The notes: generated from the sequence alone by a model not told the origin. 64,000 nt of DNA from Crossaster papposus (GCA_037893245.1 JBAIAA010000518.1:186001-250000), one strand, 5' to 3'; shown: positions 1 through 10,315, counted from the stretch's first letter. Numbers and translations: made by a program.

Positions 1-182
1 ACAATAGAAGCTATCACCTTCATCCTACTGCTGGTTCACTGACAAAATACTGCTCTTAATTTCCAGGGGACCTCCATTCATCTATTTAGACCATTAGAGA
101 AAGGGTTGGGTCCACCAAACTGCCTATCAGTGTCTCCCTATATGGGTCTTGTGTAATTTTTGTTGGGGTGCGGATCGCAGGG

Positions 183-405
183 TTAACCAGTTCGCGCCGG
201 ATGACGTATATAAACGCAAAGTTTTCTCCAGATTCAAAACGGATGATGCATAAACACACAACGAACAAGGCCGGAAATGTCTGTCAGCAGCGAGCAAGGC
301 CGGAAATGCGTGGGTGTGCTTCCCGGTACTATCGGCCTCGGATCGAAAAATAATCCTGCCTCTAGGTTCGGTGATGTTAAAATAATCCCGGCGCAAACTG
401 GTTAA
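183..405 (+). mobile_element. TTAA-flanked MITE, family CCAGTTCGCGCC, copy 1
   Basis: The ends are TTAACCAGTTCGCGCC and its reverse complement, with an interior shared by all copies (GATGACGTATATAAACGCAA ... AATAATCCCGGCGC). TTAA at both ends suggests a TTAA-specific transposase such as piggyBac or Kolobok. No coding capacity. Confidence 0.9.
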
Positions 406-606
406 GCAATATTATTTCAAATACGCTGTTAATATTAACAATAATTGGCAGTTCTTAAGCTCTAAAGCGCACATATCTACCAAAGACAGGTTAATGAAGT
501 TTATGAGAATATGAGACCCATTATGTAGCACCTTTGTAAGGGTTTTTCACAAGGTGCTGCAGTGCATTTTGCAGCCACTGCCAGAAACACCGGGGCAAAC
601 CCCTCT

Positions 607-1331
607 TAAGGCATGTTTCCATTGGACTTAATTTTGTTAGAGTACCGCGACTTTTCTTTAGAATGACAAAATTAAATCCAATGGGGACGCACGGTAAACT
701 GACCTCCCTGTCTATTTACCGCGACCGTGATGTAACATTAACAGGCCGAAAGAGGTCGCGGAAGACTTCCGCACAGCCACGGTAAATTATCAGGGCCGCT
801 AAAAAGTCCAATGGGAACGCTCCGCGCTGTAAACCTACCGCGACCACGCTGTAAAACGCTATGCAAACAACAACACTTCCTGTATACGTCACAACTATAC
901 ACAGAACTCGCGCGAAAATGGTAGTATGGTTCCCTGTCTCGTTTGCATTGATGGCGGTGTGGTATGTACCGTACGCAGCGTGTGTAGGAATTACCGTGTG
1001 TAGGATGCAATACGGTCAGCGCTTTTTTTAATCTCGTCAGTCAGTCAGTCTACTCAGTCAGTCAGTCAGTGTTGTTGTATGTTGTTGACGTGGCCAACGA
1101 ATCTAGCGCGCGAAAAATACGTCACAGGCACGTCATATCCCGCATAGGTCAAAGGTGACTGTGCACAGCGCCCGCAATGTGTGACATTCTGCCAGTCTCG
1201 AACAGCGAATGAACCGTACCGTCGCGGAATATAAGTCCAGGTATGAACGCGCGGCAGATTCACGCTAAGGAATGCCGCGGTAAGTTTCCGCGTGGCCGCG
1301 GAAGAAAAAGTCCAAGGGGAACACGGCTTTA
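607..1331. mobile_element. Fold-back element, ends CATGTTCCCATTGGACTT (long form)
   Basis: The left TTCCATTGGACTTAATTTTG and the right AAAGTCCAAGGGGAACACGG form imperfect inverted ends. The interior has many CCGCGGTAA/TTACCGCGG boxes. A shorter derivative is at 61833-62185. Confidence 0.82.
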
Positions 1332-1430
1332 GCGATACTGGGTTCTTTTACCTACATTACACAACACACATGGGACCTACGACTTTACCTCTCATCCGAA
1401 GGACGAAGCAATAGTGGTTAAGTGCCTTGC

Positions 1431-1673
1431 TTAACCAGTTCGCGCCGGATGACGTATATAAACGCAAACATTTCCCCAAATTCAAAACGGATGACCCATA
1501 AACACGCCAAGTTCAAGTTCGGAAATGTATGTCAGCTGCGAGCAAGGCCGGAAATGCGTGGGTGTGCTTCCCGGCACTATCAGCCTGAACCCGCTTCGGT
1601 TCGAGTTTCCGTTAAAAATAATCCCGCCCGTGGGCTCGGCGATGTTAAAATAATCCCGGCGCGAACTGGTTAA
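1431..1673 (+). mobile_element. TTAA MITE CCAGTTCGCGCC, copy 2
   Basis: A full-length copy with both ends intact, inserted 45 bases upstream of the IGHMBP2 exon at 1719. Apparent short ORFs on both strands are repeat reading frames. Confidence 0.92.
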
Positions 1674-1718
1674 GGACACGCGTGTCAAGACCGGGACTAT
1701 TGTTCCTACCTCTCACAG

Positions 1719-1930
1719 ATCTTCCAGGGGTTGAGGAGACGGAGGACACCTGCCTACCTCTCCTACTCATTGACACAGCAGGCTGCGGTCTGGAGGAACT
1801 AGACCTGGAGTCGGAGGTGTCTAAAGGCAACGAGGGCGAGGCGGACCTTGTCACTGCGCACGTCGAGCTGCTCCTCGCCAGCGGGGTACCAGCGTCGGAG
1901 ATCGCTGTGATTGCACCTTATAATCTCCAG
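1719..1930 (+). CDS. IGHMBP2: IGHMBP2 exon: helicase motif IV region
   Basis: The acceptor CTCTCACAG precedes 1719 and the donor GTGATA follows 1930. The frame reads [14 protein letters not shown], then [11 protein letters not shown], then [11 protein letters not shown], matching the human IDTAGCG, SKGN and SPYNLQ blocks. The exon enters with two bases of a split codon, so at least one upstream exon is missing. A TTAA-flanked MITE (1431-1673) ends only 45 bases before it. Confidence 0.93.
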
Positions 1931-4900
1931 GTGATATCCTTTAACCTTTTTACACTGCAAGGCCTGTACCTCTTGGGCATAGAATGCCGTTACTGCCGCG
2001 GGGCCCCGATGCACAAACGCACCTTCTTTCGTTGATAACAAACTTATTCATGCTGGTAGCCTCACGCTTTATTATTACGTGATTTACAATATAAGTTACG
2101 AAGGTTTTCCAGCGTAACGATTGAAAATTGAGTTGCTAAAGGCAGTGCGCCGAGTTTGTTTGTGAAAGAAACACTCGAGGGTATTGTGATACAAAATTTA
2201 AGTTGAACAAATTTTCATGGTGCGAGTAAAGTTTGTATTTTCGTCTGGTTTTCTTAATCCTCGAATACAAAGGAATATCTCCACAAGATACATGTATATA
2301 CATGTAGCGTAAACTTTACTGTTTTTGCTAGGTTTTTGTACTAATAATGCCCCTTTGATTTTCAACAGGTTGAGCTGCTTCGATTGCGTCTGGGTGGAAG
2401 GCATCCACGGCTGGAGATTAAGTCAGTTGATGGCTTCCAAGGGAGAGAGAAGGAAGCCGTCGTCATATCCCTTGTACGCTCCAATAACAAAGGTACGGGT
2501 CATTTAATTGTTAGTGTTAATCATTGTAGGTAAACGCATGGTATTACAAGTCATCATAAACCATCACAAGACACCTACAAACAAGTCGGTTGATGGCTTC
2601 CAAGGGAGAGAGAAGGAAGTTGTGGTCATATCCCTGTACGCTCCAATGGCAAAGATAACGGGTCATTGAATTGTTATTGTTCATCATTGTAAGTCAACAC
2701 ATGACATAGTAGCTCAATTAGGTCATCACATGTCGTCATAAATCATCGCAAGACGCCCACAATCAAGTCAGTTGATGGCTTCCAAGAGAGAGAGGGAGAA
2801 AGAAGCTGTGGTCATATCCCTCGTATGCTCCAATAGCAAAGGTAATGGTGTCATTGAATGGAAATTGGTAATAGGTGTAAGCCATCGCAATGTATCACAA
2901 GCCATCACAAATCATCACAAGACATCACAAGACATCACAAGTCACCTACAAACAACCTACAAACAACTCAGTTGATGGCTTCCAAGGAAGAGAGAAGGAA
3001 GCCGTGGTCATATCTCTCGTATGCTCCAATAGCAAAGGTAATGGTGTAACTGAATAGCTATTGAAAATCTAGGTTACTAAAGTACTCTGTCAACTCTGTT
3101 TTTGCTGTTAAGGTCAGGTTGGTTTCTTAGCCGAGGACCGGCGGATCAACGTGGCGGTCACGCGAGCTCGCCGCCACGTCGCGGTCGTCTGCGACTCTGA
3201 CACGGTCCGCCATCATGGCTTCCTGAAGAACCTTGTTGAGTACATGGAGCTGAACGGCGAGGTCAGGAGTGCGTTTCAGTACCGAGACGGTAGGCAAATT
3301 TTATGATTGAATTAAAGGATTTTTGTCTTCTTTTTTTAACAGGTATTTGCACGAACAAATACAAAGGGTCTCTAAAAAAAAATATACCCATTTTTAAAAT
3401 CATATTATTGCAAAACTACTGAATATTTTAGAAAAAGACAAACATCTATTGAACGGGTAGAATGTCCTATTTCCAATGGTATATAGGATCGTTGAGATTT
3501 AAAGGTTTGCATTGCGAAAAGGCAATAAGATATGCGGTAACACCACAGTAATACTCTTTTAGTAAGATGTGTGGTTCTAGAGGGAACTCAACGTTTCGGA
3601 CAGTGCTCTGCCTGTCGTCAGGAGACAGAGATTCCAACGGTGAAGCGGGGTTATATGGAGCATGTAAGCGATGAAGCGTAGGAAGAATGCAACTCTTCAT
3701 ACGAAGAAGGCAACTTCTTATACTTCTTTTTTTGGGGTACCCATATTTTTTTCAATCGGTTAACCGTATTTTTTTCAATCGGGTACCCGTTTATCATTGT
3801 AAGTCAACACATGACATAGTAGCTCAATTAGGTCATCACATGTCGTCATAAATCATCACAAGATGCCCACAAACAAGTCAGTTGATGGCTTCCAAGAGAG
3901 AGAGAGAAGGAAGCTGTGGTCATATTGGACCCATATTTGTTTCAATCGGTTAACCGTATTTTTTTCAATCGGGTACCCGTTTCCTGTACTACCCGTAAAT
4001 TCACACCCCTACTTGTTTACAAGTTTTGATAGCCTCTGTTATTTCATTACAGTTTCTGTGGTACTTGCGGTTTCTGTAGAATATAACTCTCGCAAATGTA
4101 GCAAGAAAAATATTGAGTGGACTAGGAAATGTTTTTTATTGTCTTGTAATTTTTGTTGTTGTTACACAGAAATAGGCCTGGGCAGCAATGATGCTTCTAG
4201 ACCGGAGTATCTCCGGTTCCGTCAGAGCCAACCATCTGTCAAGAAGGACAAGGGGGCTAAACCCAAGCAGCTCCGCCCGAAGGAGAGATACCACAACATC
4301 CCAGACGCTAAGACCAGGTCTGTATTTTAGCGACAATGATGTTGTCTTGTCTCGGGTGCTGTGCAGTCTCTCCTCTGCCCAGTCAAACGTGAGGCGGCTC
4401 ACCCACTACTTTCAGTGACCGCCTCGCTCATTTTTGCCAATATGTGACCTGTCACCACAAAATGAGAGTAAAGTCGGAAATATTGAAAATTGAGATATTG
4501 GTATTTTCATATTCTTGAGAAAGAGAGCTTTCCAATGGTATATAACACTTGGGGGTTTTGCGATAAATACTTTTTACAGCGCTCCAGAAAGTCATAGGTT
4601 ACACAAAACGTGTTTGTGAGAAAACTTACTTTAAACATCTTAAACAAAACACGCAAAAGATTACAAAACAGGACAAGTAAGGTTCTGTTGAGCATAGCAA
4701 CGGCTATGTTCTAATCATTATTTCTTCTTGAAATTTTCCACATATACAAACTATTGTATAAACAACAAAATATTAAAATTTTGAAAACGTGGGATAATTA
4801 CGAGGACCTGATTTGCATATTTAATTACCGTGTTAATTATACCACTAATGGACTTTAATCCAAACACTAACTACGCATGACTACGCAAAATCGCGTAATT

Positions 4901-7900
4901 TAAGAGGTTTTCAATCATCTGATCTCACCCCAAAAATGGGAATTTGTAGAGGAGGACTTGGGCTTTCTAAATTACTCAAAATCTCAAAATTCATTACCCC
5001 TTCATATTTTGACTTTGGATGGCCATATCTCCGAATCACATTGTGCGACTTTACTCTCATTTTGTGATGACAGGTCACATATGTGACCCAGCACGAGTAA
5101 ATGAGACACTTTGAGGCAAAAATGAAAATTGAGATTTTGATTTCACCGTTTAAAGATAAAACAAGCTTTATATGATGAAATCAAAATCTCAATTTTCATT
5201 TTTGCCTCCAAGTGTCTCATTTACTCGTGCTGGGTCACATAATTCTACCTCGCTGTGAAGATTTGCAATAAAGGAAATACTAATTAGTAAAATGCGAGGC
5301 TTTCTGTCAAAATGAGATAGAGCTGGGCAGAGGGAATAGTAAAGAAAACTGCAAAATAATGAATAATGGATGTTTTTTGTTCTCGTGATTTATTGATATT
5401 TGTAATCTCTGGTATGTCTACTAACTATATTTTGTTAAGAAATATTACGGAAGTAGTAACAAACAATTGACATTTGTCCAAAAGTTAAAACTTCAAAGAC
5501 TCGACCTGCGTGTCTCGGGACTCGACCTGCGAGCCTCGGGACTCGACCTGCGTGTCTCGGGACTCGACCTGCGTGTCTCGGGCCTCGACCCGCGTGTCTC
5601 GGGACTCGACCTGCGTGTCTCGGGACTCGACCCGCGTGTCTCGGGACTCGACCTGCGTGTCTCGGCACTCGACCTGCGTGTCTCGGCACTCGACCTGCGT
5701 GTCTCGGGACTCGACCTGCGTGTCACGACCTGCGTGTCACGACCTGCGTGTCTCATGACTCGACCAGCGTGTCCCAGGACTCGACCTGCGCGTCTCAGGA
5801 CTTGACCTGCGCGTCTCGGAACTCGACCTGCGTGTCTCGGAACACGACCTGCGTGTTTCGGGACTCGACCTGCGTGTCTCGGAATGTGACCTGCATGTCT
5901 AGAGATTCTGACTTTGATGACTCAAAAGTCTAGTTGCGACACAAAATTTTTCTTATTTCTCTTTTTGGTTAATCCAATCGAGACTCGACCCGCGTGTCTC
6001 GGAACACGACCCGCGTGTCTCGGGACTCGACCCGCGTGTCTCGGGACTCGACCCGCGTGTCTCGGGACACGACCCGCATGTCTCGGAACTCGACCCGCAT
6101 GTCTCGGAACACGACCCGCGTGTCTCGGGACACGACCCGCGTGTCTCGGGACTCGACCCGCATGTCTCGGAACACGACCCGCATGTCTCGGAACTCGACC
6201 CGCGTGTCTCGGGACTCGACCTGCGTGTCTCGGGACACGACCTGCGTGCCTCGGGATCCTGACTTTGATGACTCGAAAGTCTAGTTGCGACACAAAACTG
6301 ACTCATAGCGAGTTTAAAGATGAGGTGTCATCAGTTCAAACCAAACATTGATTGAATGTCTTCCTAATAATGTCTGTTATTTTCTTTTTGGTCAATCCAG
6401 TTTGTTTTTTTCCCTTCACCTCACCCTTTCCAGACCATCAGATCAGGAAGCGTCGGCAAAGAAAGAGGCTGAACTGACGGAGCAGGTACACAAGTTTGCC
6501 GAGGATCCAACGAGGGACCAGCTGGAGTTTCTGCCAACCCTGAACTCCCACGATCGCTTGGTTGTTCATCAGGTGAGACTTGTAGAAATTGTGACTCGAA
6601 TGACGACAACAAAAAGGAATTACAAGTTTCTGATCCTCCTGAAATGTGATACATATACATGCAGAGTTTTTTTGTAGGCTTCCAATGATGCACTTTTAGA
6701 CCAAGAATGTCAGATCATTTGACGGCGCTGCTAAGCACACGATTTTCTGCCAACAGAGCCTCCTTTCTATTTACAGAGACTGTAGGCAGTAAGCACGGCA
6801 AAAGGCACACTTTAAGCTAGCGGGGGAAATCAGTGACGTAACAATAGAATCTCCATGCGCGCACACATGAACACCGTGAAATAGCGCTTAAAGGTAGGAT
6901 ACACCATTGGTAATTGTTTGAATTATCATGAATGGGTGGATTTGGGGGTTGTATTTTATAGTAAATATCGTTTTAACTAACCTGTCCGAAGTTTTACAAT
7001 CATGGATGCTGAGAAAAGCACGTAAAACAGCGTTCGTTTTCAACCGGCGCCGGGCAGTAGTTCTTATGTTGTTCTTGGGTTTTTTCACGATCGCTGTTCG
7101 GATTGTTGGGATTTTTCATGACAATTACTGGATACTTAGCACAATCATTTTCGCTAGATGCCTAAAATCATTATTTACTTTCAAATAAGTAAAATGTAAA
7201 ATATTTCCTAATAATTTGGTAGTAATTTGTTTCGATATCTGCAAATGGTGTATCCTACCTTTAAGGTTAGCAGATTGTTCTGCTATAGTTAGCACAACTT
7301 TCCCGCTAACTGTTAAGCAACGCCTAAAAAATTGGACCCTGGTCCTGACATGAACTTGTGATGCATCGCTACTAGTGCGGTTATTCGAATGTGCTTCCAC
7401 AAACCAGTTTGGAATTTGGAAACCGAATATACTACGGACTCGCGCTGTCAATTTGAATAAAATCTGTAAATCCTGTGATGTTCATTATATCGACGTTCCG
7501 TTGTAGTGATATCAGGCAGTTGCTTCTAAACATTTCCTCAGAACATGTCCAGGGGCCGATTTCACGAAACTTGTCCTAGATCAAAGATCGATCTTGGCTA
7601 AGACGTGTCCTAGGATCGAAACCCATCTTTAATACAAAAGACGCATCACAACTACCAATTTGATGGCTGTTTCATGTTTGTTTTTACCACTAGATGAAAC
7701 AGTCGTTGAAAAGAAACCGCAAACCAACTCCCGGCGTGCGCGCCTGCGCCTGCGGGAACACGAACTTTTGCTAATCTGCGCAGTACAATAACGTACGGTA
7801 GTTCTGCATGTTCTATATACGACAGAGTCGACTAGTTGGCGTTAATTTTTTTTCTTTAACTATGGGATTACACACATAGCAAAATATAAATCCAATCTGT

Positions 7901-9616
7901 TTCTTCTTCGAAACTAAAACTCTAGGCCGACATTAATAACGAGAAAATAATGCAATGGTTTTCAGACACTATATACAGATTAACGTACGTATTAATGAGA
8001 TAAGACGACCCCCGGACCGATCTTAAGTTAAGACGAGTTCAGCCGCGTTGCTATGGAAGTTAGGACGTGTTCAACGCATCTTAACTTTGGTGAAATCGAT
8101 CCTAGGACGAGTCGCGAGTTGGGACGAGTTACTCTTCCTAAGACGCGTCCTATCGTTTCGTGAAATAGGCCCCAGGACAAATTAAGAGCTTCTACCGGAG
8201 AAGGTGAATGGTTCCACCCGCAGCCTGTTATGTCCAGAACTCATCCAGGATATGAATTGAGACTTGCCTTAACCTTCTCCAAAGAAGGAATCGTTGTTGT
8301 TTTGGAGTCACTAGAATGTGGCACCTTCCGGTACATGAAAACACATTTGGAATACATGTACTTATAAATCTAGCTTGTTTCTGTAACCTTTCTGGTTTTG
8401 CAGTAACTGTTAGAGATTTTTATAGCTTGGGAATTCTTCATTCATTCATTTATTTCAGGTTGCGGAAAAGCTGGTCCTGTACCATTCCAGCACTGGAGAG
8501 GGTAGGGACAGACACATCACCATCAGCAAAAGGCGAATTTTGGCTGGCGCGTCGGGGCCAGAATCCGATTCCCACAATGCTGAGGGAGACTCTACCACTA
8601 CCAGTCCTGCAGAAGAAATGCTTGCCGATATACACCTCGATACTGTCGTCGAAGAAATGAGGACGGAAAATCCAATGGATGTCATTGGTGCCACAAGCCA
8701 AGAAGGTGCAGACGTACTATCCCATGACGCCGAAGAAAACTTTGTAATAAATGACACCATCGGCACAGTCGACAATGGAGTAAGAACAGATGAGGTTAAC
8801 AAACAGTCGGAGATAGAGGGTGCAGACGTACTATCCCATGATGCCGAGGGAAACTTTGTAATAAATGACACCATCGGCACAGTCGACGATGGAGTGAGAA
8901 CAGATGAGATTAACAGACAGTCGGAGACAGAGGGTGCAGACGTACTATCCCATGATGCCGAGGGAAACTTTGTAATAAATGACACCATCGGCACAGTCGA
9001 CGATGGAGTGAGAACAGATGAGGTTAACAAACAGTCGAAGGCAGTTTCATCTAAAGAAACAGATACTCCAAAATCCAACACAACCTCTTCTGTTGCGACA
9101 GGCGAGTTCTACAAGTGTCAATTCTGCAAGAAGAAGCTCTCTTCCGGAAGCGTCTTTCTCCACGAGATCCACTGCGAGAAAAAGACGGTGGAGAAGCGGC
9201 GCCTGCGAGAAGTCTCCCGGACGAAGACGAAGATGGACAAGTCGAAGCAGCGAAACACCCTGGAGACCACCACCGAAGAGGACTTTGATAAACTGTTGGC
9301 CGTGGCGGTGCAATCGGACAACCGTTGCAACTTCGTCCGGTGCAAGGAGAAGATTGCACTGTTGGGCGTGCACTGCGCCTTTTGCAACCGCCGCTACTGC
9401 TTCGGTCACAACATGCCCGAGGTGCACGGCTGCGGCGAGATGGCACGGGCCCATGCCCGTAAGGTGGTGCACCGGGAGAAGGAGGTGAGGGCGGGCTCGG
9501 GGGTCAAGGAGAGGAAGGTCGACCCGACCCGCAGGGCGCAACTGGAGAGAAAGCTAGAGAGGAAGCGGGGCGAGATGGAGGAGAAGAGAACTAGGAAGAC
9601 ATCCCAAAAGAAATGA
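1719..9616 (+). CDS. IGHMBP2: IGHMBP2/SMUBP-2 helicase gene, 3' part, six exons
   Basis: ATP-dependent 5'-3' RNA/DNA helicase of superfamily 1 (UPF1-like), known to associate with ribosomes and tRNA-related factors. Exons read 1719-1930, 2369-2492, 3113-3289, 4170-4317, 6434-6572 and 8459-9616; all junctions are GT-AG and phases agree, giving about 651 residues to the TGA at 9614-9616. The order is that of human IGHMBP2: helicase motifs IV, V and VI, a basic linker, an R3H domain, a variable region, and a C-terminal AN1 zinc finger. The 5' exons (N-terminus, motifs I-III) lie upstream of the window. Odd features are a threefold 38-residue repeat and an extra Cys/His cluster in the last exon, degraded copies of the motif V exon in introns, and a minisatellite in the intron before R3H. 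Identity is very secure; start and early exons are not visible. Confidence 0.95.
2369..2492 (+). CDS. IGHMBP2: IGHMBP2 exon: helicase motif V
   Basis: The acceptor TTTTCAACAG precedes the exon and the donor GTACGG follows. It encodes VELLRLRL, then [19 protein letters not shown] and RSNNK, the motif V block of UPF1-like helicases. It ends after the first base of a Gly codon, which the next exon completes. Its 3' half is the source of the degraded copies at 2583, 2765, 2964 and 3875. Confidence 0.94.
2420..3050 (+). repeat. Tandem copies of the helicase motif V exon plus flanking intron
   Basis: The segment beginning AAGTCAGTTGATGGCTTCCA in the true exon recurs at 2583, 2765 and 2964, each followed by a GCAAAGRTAAYGG-like exon/donor junction and intron sequence with many CATCACAAG repeats. 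The period is about 160-200 bases. Copies at 2583 and 2765 have indels that shift frame. The copy at 2964-3037 still reads [18 protein letters not shown] and keeps a GTAATG donor. Confidence 0.9.
3113..3289 (+). CDS. IGHMBP2: IGHMBP2 exon: helicase motif VI
   Basis: Between the acceptor GCTGTTAAG and the donor GTAGGC it encodes [20 protein letters not shown] and then [12 protein letters not shown]. This includes the motif VI arginine cluster that closes the ATP site in SF1 helicases. It continues through [15 protein letters not shown], the end of the helicase core, and exits after one base of a codon. Confidence 0.95.
3735..3985 (+). repeat. Dispersed copy of the duplicated exon/intron unit between direct repeats
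   Basis: Bases 3798-3927 repeat the unit seen at about 2679-2822 (end of one intron copy plus the start of the exon copy). This lies in the next intron. On both sides is the same roughly 50-base block with CAATCGGTTAACCGTA and CAATCGGGTACCCGT (about 3737-3791 and 3928-3982). The flanking duplication suggests insertion or a local tandem event. Confidence 0.8.
4170..4317 (+). CDS. IGHMBP2: IGHMBP2 exon: basic linker
   Basis: The acceptor GTTACACAG lies before 4170 and the donor GTCTGT after 4317. It encodes a low-conservation, lysine/arginine-rich stretch (for example [20 protein letters not shown]) between the helicase core and R3H. Assignment rests on exact phase agreement with both neighbours (enters needing two bases, exits with two) and on its position, since the human linker here is also poorly conserved. 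Confidence 0.85.
4441..5081. mobile_element. TATGTGACC fold-back element, first of an adjacent pair
   Basis: It begins TATGTGACCTGTCACCAC and ends in the inverted form (GATGACAGGTCACATA). ACAAAATGAGAGTAAAGTCG boxes lie inside both ends. The TA at the ends suggests mariner-type TA insertion. Confidence 0.82.
5080..5241. mobile_element. Near-perfect palindrome, TATGTGACCC ends
   Basis: 162 bases. TATGTGACCCAGCACGAGTA is mirrored exactly at the right end, and both arms carry AAAATGAAAATTGAGATTTT. It starts where the preceding element ends, sharing TATA. Confidence 0.9.
5500..5925 (+). repeat. 21-bp minisatellite, block 1
   Basis: About 20 copies of CTCGACCTGCGTGTCTCGGGA with variants, in the intron before the R3H exon. 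Because 21 is a multiple of three, all frames can stay open, which produces apparent proteins on both strands. They are repeat artefacts. Confidence 0.95.
5983..6255 (+). repeat. 21-bp minisatellite, block 2
   Basis: About 13 copies of the same unit, mostly with CGACCCGCGTGTCTCGG. Blocks 1 and 2 each end in the same unique tail (GACTTTGATGACTC and then GTCTAGTTGCGACACAAAA, at 5909-5946 and 6259-6297). The whole module was therefore duplicated and each block then changed in copy number. Confidence 0.93.
6434..6572 (+). CDS. IGHMBP2: IGHMBP2 exon: first half of R3H domain
   Basis: The acceptor CCTTTCCAG and donor GTGAGA bound the exon. It encodes [17 protein letters not shown], which contains the Arg-x3-His signature (RLVVH) that defines R3H single-stranded nucleic-acid-binding domains. 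The rest of the domain follows in the next exon ([15 protein letters not shown]). The exon lies just after the two 21-bp minisatellite blocks. Confidence 0.95.
6898..7264 (+). mobile_element. TTAA-type MITE, family AGGTAGGATACACCA, copy 1
   Basis: The termini are TTAAAGGTAGGATACACC and its reverse complement. The interior has GTTTTACAATCATGGATGC and an Arg-rich pseudo-frame (NRRRAV). Located in the intron before the last IGHMBP2 exon. Confidence 0.88.
7549..8175. mobile_element. Fold-back element, ends GGGGCCGATTTCACGAAAC
   Basis: CCAGGGGCCGATTTCACGAA at the left is mirrored by TTCGTGAAATAGGCCCCAGG at the right. Several AAGACGTGTCCTAGG-type inverted boxes lie inside. It is in the last IGHMBP2 intron. 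Confidence 0.85.
8459..9616 (+). CDS. IGHMBP2: IGHMBP2 last exon: R3H end, repeats, AN1 finger
   Basis: A long terminal exon that begins [19 protein letters not shown] and completes R3H. An acidic low-complexity region follows, with three tandem 38-residue units starting [11 protein letters not shown] (about 8702-9043). Next comes a Cys-x2-Cys-x11-His-x3-Cys cluster (YKCQFCKKK ... HEIHC, about 9113-9178). Then the block [17 protein letters not shown] and the AN1 finger (CNFVRC ... CAFCNRRYC ... HGCGE) match the human C-terminus. It ends in a basic tail, [16 protein letters not shown]. The tandem units and the extra Cys/His cluster are not features I know from vertebrate IGHMBP2. Confidence 0.95.
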   Translation, partial: VAEKLVLYHSSTGEGRDRHITISKRRILAGASGPESDSHNAEGDSTTTSPAEEMLADIHLDTVVEEMRTENPMDVIGATSQEGADVLSHDAEENFVINDTIGTVDNGVRTDEVNKQSEIEGADVLSHDAEGNFVINDTIGTVDDGVRTDEINRQSETEGADVLSHDAEGNFVINDTIGTVDDGVRTDEVNKQSKAVSSKETDTPKSNTTSSVATGEFYKCQFCKKKLSSGSVFLHEIHCEKKTVEKRRLREVSRTKTKMDKSKQRNTLETTTEEDFDKLLAVAVQSDNRCNFVRCKEKIALLGVHCAFCNRRYCFGHNMPEVHGCGEMARAHARKVVHREKEVRAGSGVKERKVDPTRRAQLERKLERKRGEMEEKRTRKTSQKK

Positions 9617-9950
9617 ATCGGAGGTTGGAGTGAGAACGGACGAGATTGTTGACAACAGCTGGAGATGAAGCTGGAGAGGAATCGGGGGCGAGATGAAGAA
9701 GAGAACAAGGAAGTCATCCCAAAAGAAATGAATCTAAGGTTTGAGCGAAAATGGATGAGGTTGAGCTGGAGAGAAAGCTAGAGAGGGGCGAGATGCAGAA
9801 GAAGGGAACTAAGAAGTCATCCCCAAAAGAAATGACTCTAAGGTTGGAGTGAGAATGAATGAGGTTGACAACAGCTGGAGAGGAAGCGGGGACAAGATGG
9901 GGAAGAAGAGAACTAGAAAGTCATCCCCAAAAGAAATGAAACTATTGGGT
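9617..9950 (+). repeat. Tandem copies of the IGHMBP2 C-terminal coding end, after the stop
   Basis: The last coding segment (from GAGAGAAAGCTAGAGAGG to AAAAGAAATGA) recurs about three more times downstream, with ends near 9727, 9832 and 9937. The spacing is about 105-115 bases, with small indels. The copies lie in the presumed 3' UTR or just beyond it and are out of frame with each other. Confidence 0.85.
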
Positions 9951-10315
9951 TTACCTTACCGCGGCCACATGGTATGGAGCATTGAGTTTGCAGTCTGTGG
10001 GTAAAGCAATAGGTCACAATGTCAAGATTTTAACCAGTTCATGCGGAGGACATGTATATACGCAAAGATTTTTAAAACGGATGACGGATAAACACGTTAC
10101 GAGCAACATGCAGTGAGACCGTAAACATCCGTCATCGACCAGTTCAATATGTCCGTGCTTTTTTTGGGTTGAACCCTGAAAAATATAATTTAATGCGACA
10201 TCGTACGAAACAAACTCGGCCAACGGCGAGTAATTAATTAAATTTTGAATTATTTTGTATTAGGAGCTTCCCGCTCCGACATTGTAATTTGAACTGGACG
10301 TTCAATTAGCGCAAT

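Noticed and set aside
1..1718. Further upstream IGHMBP2 exons
   Set aside because: No frame matches helicase motifs I-III; the stretch is mainly two transposon families.
5435..6351. Repetitive proteins of 80-145 codons on both strands
   Set aside because: The 21-bp unit is a multiple of three and has no stop; no start context or homology, and it lies in a helicase intron.
9018..9717. Several frames of 90-164 codons opposite or beside the last IGHMBP2 exon
   Set aside because: They are shadows of the real coding frame, which carries the AN1 finger.
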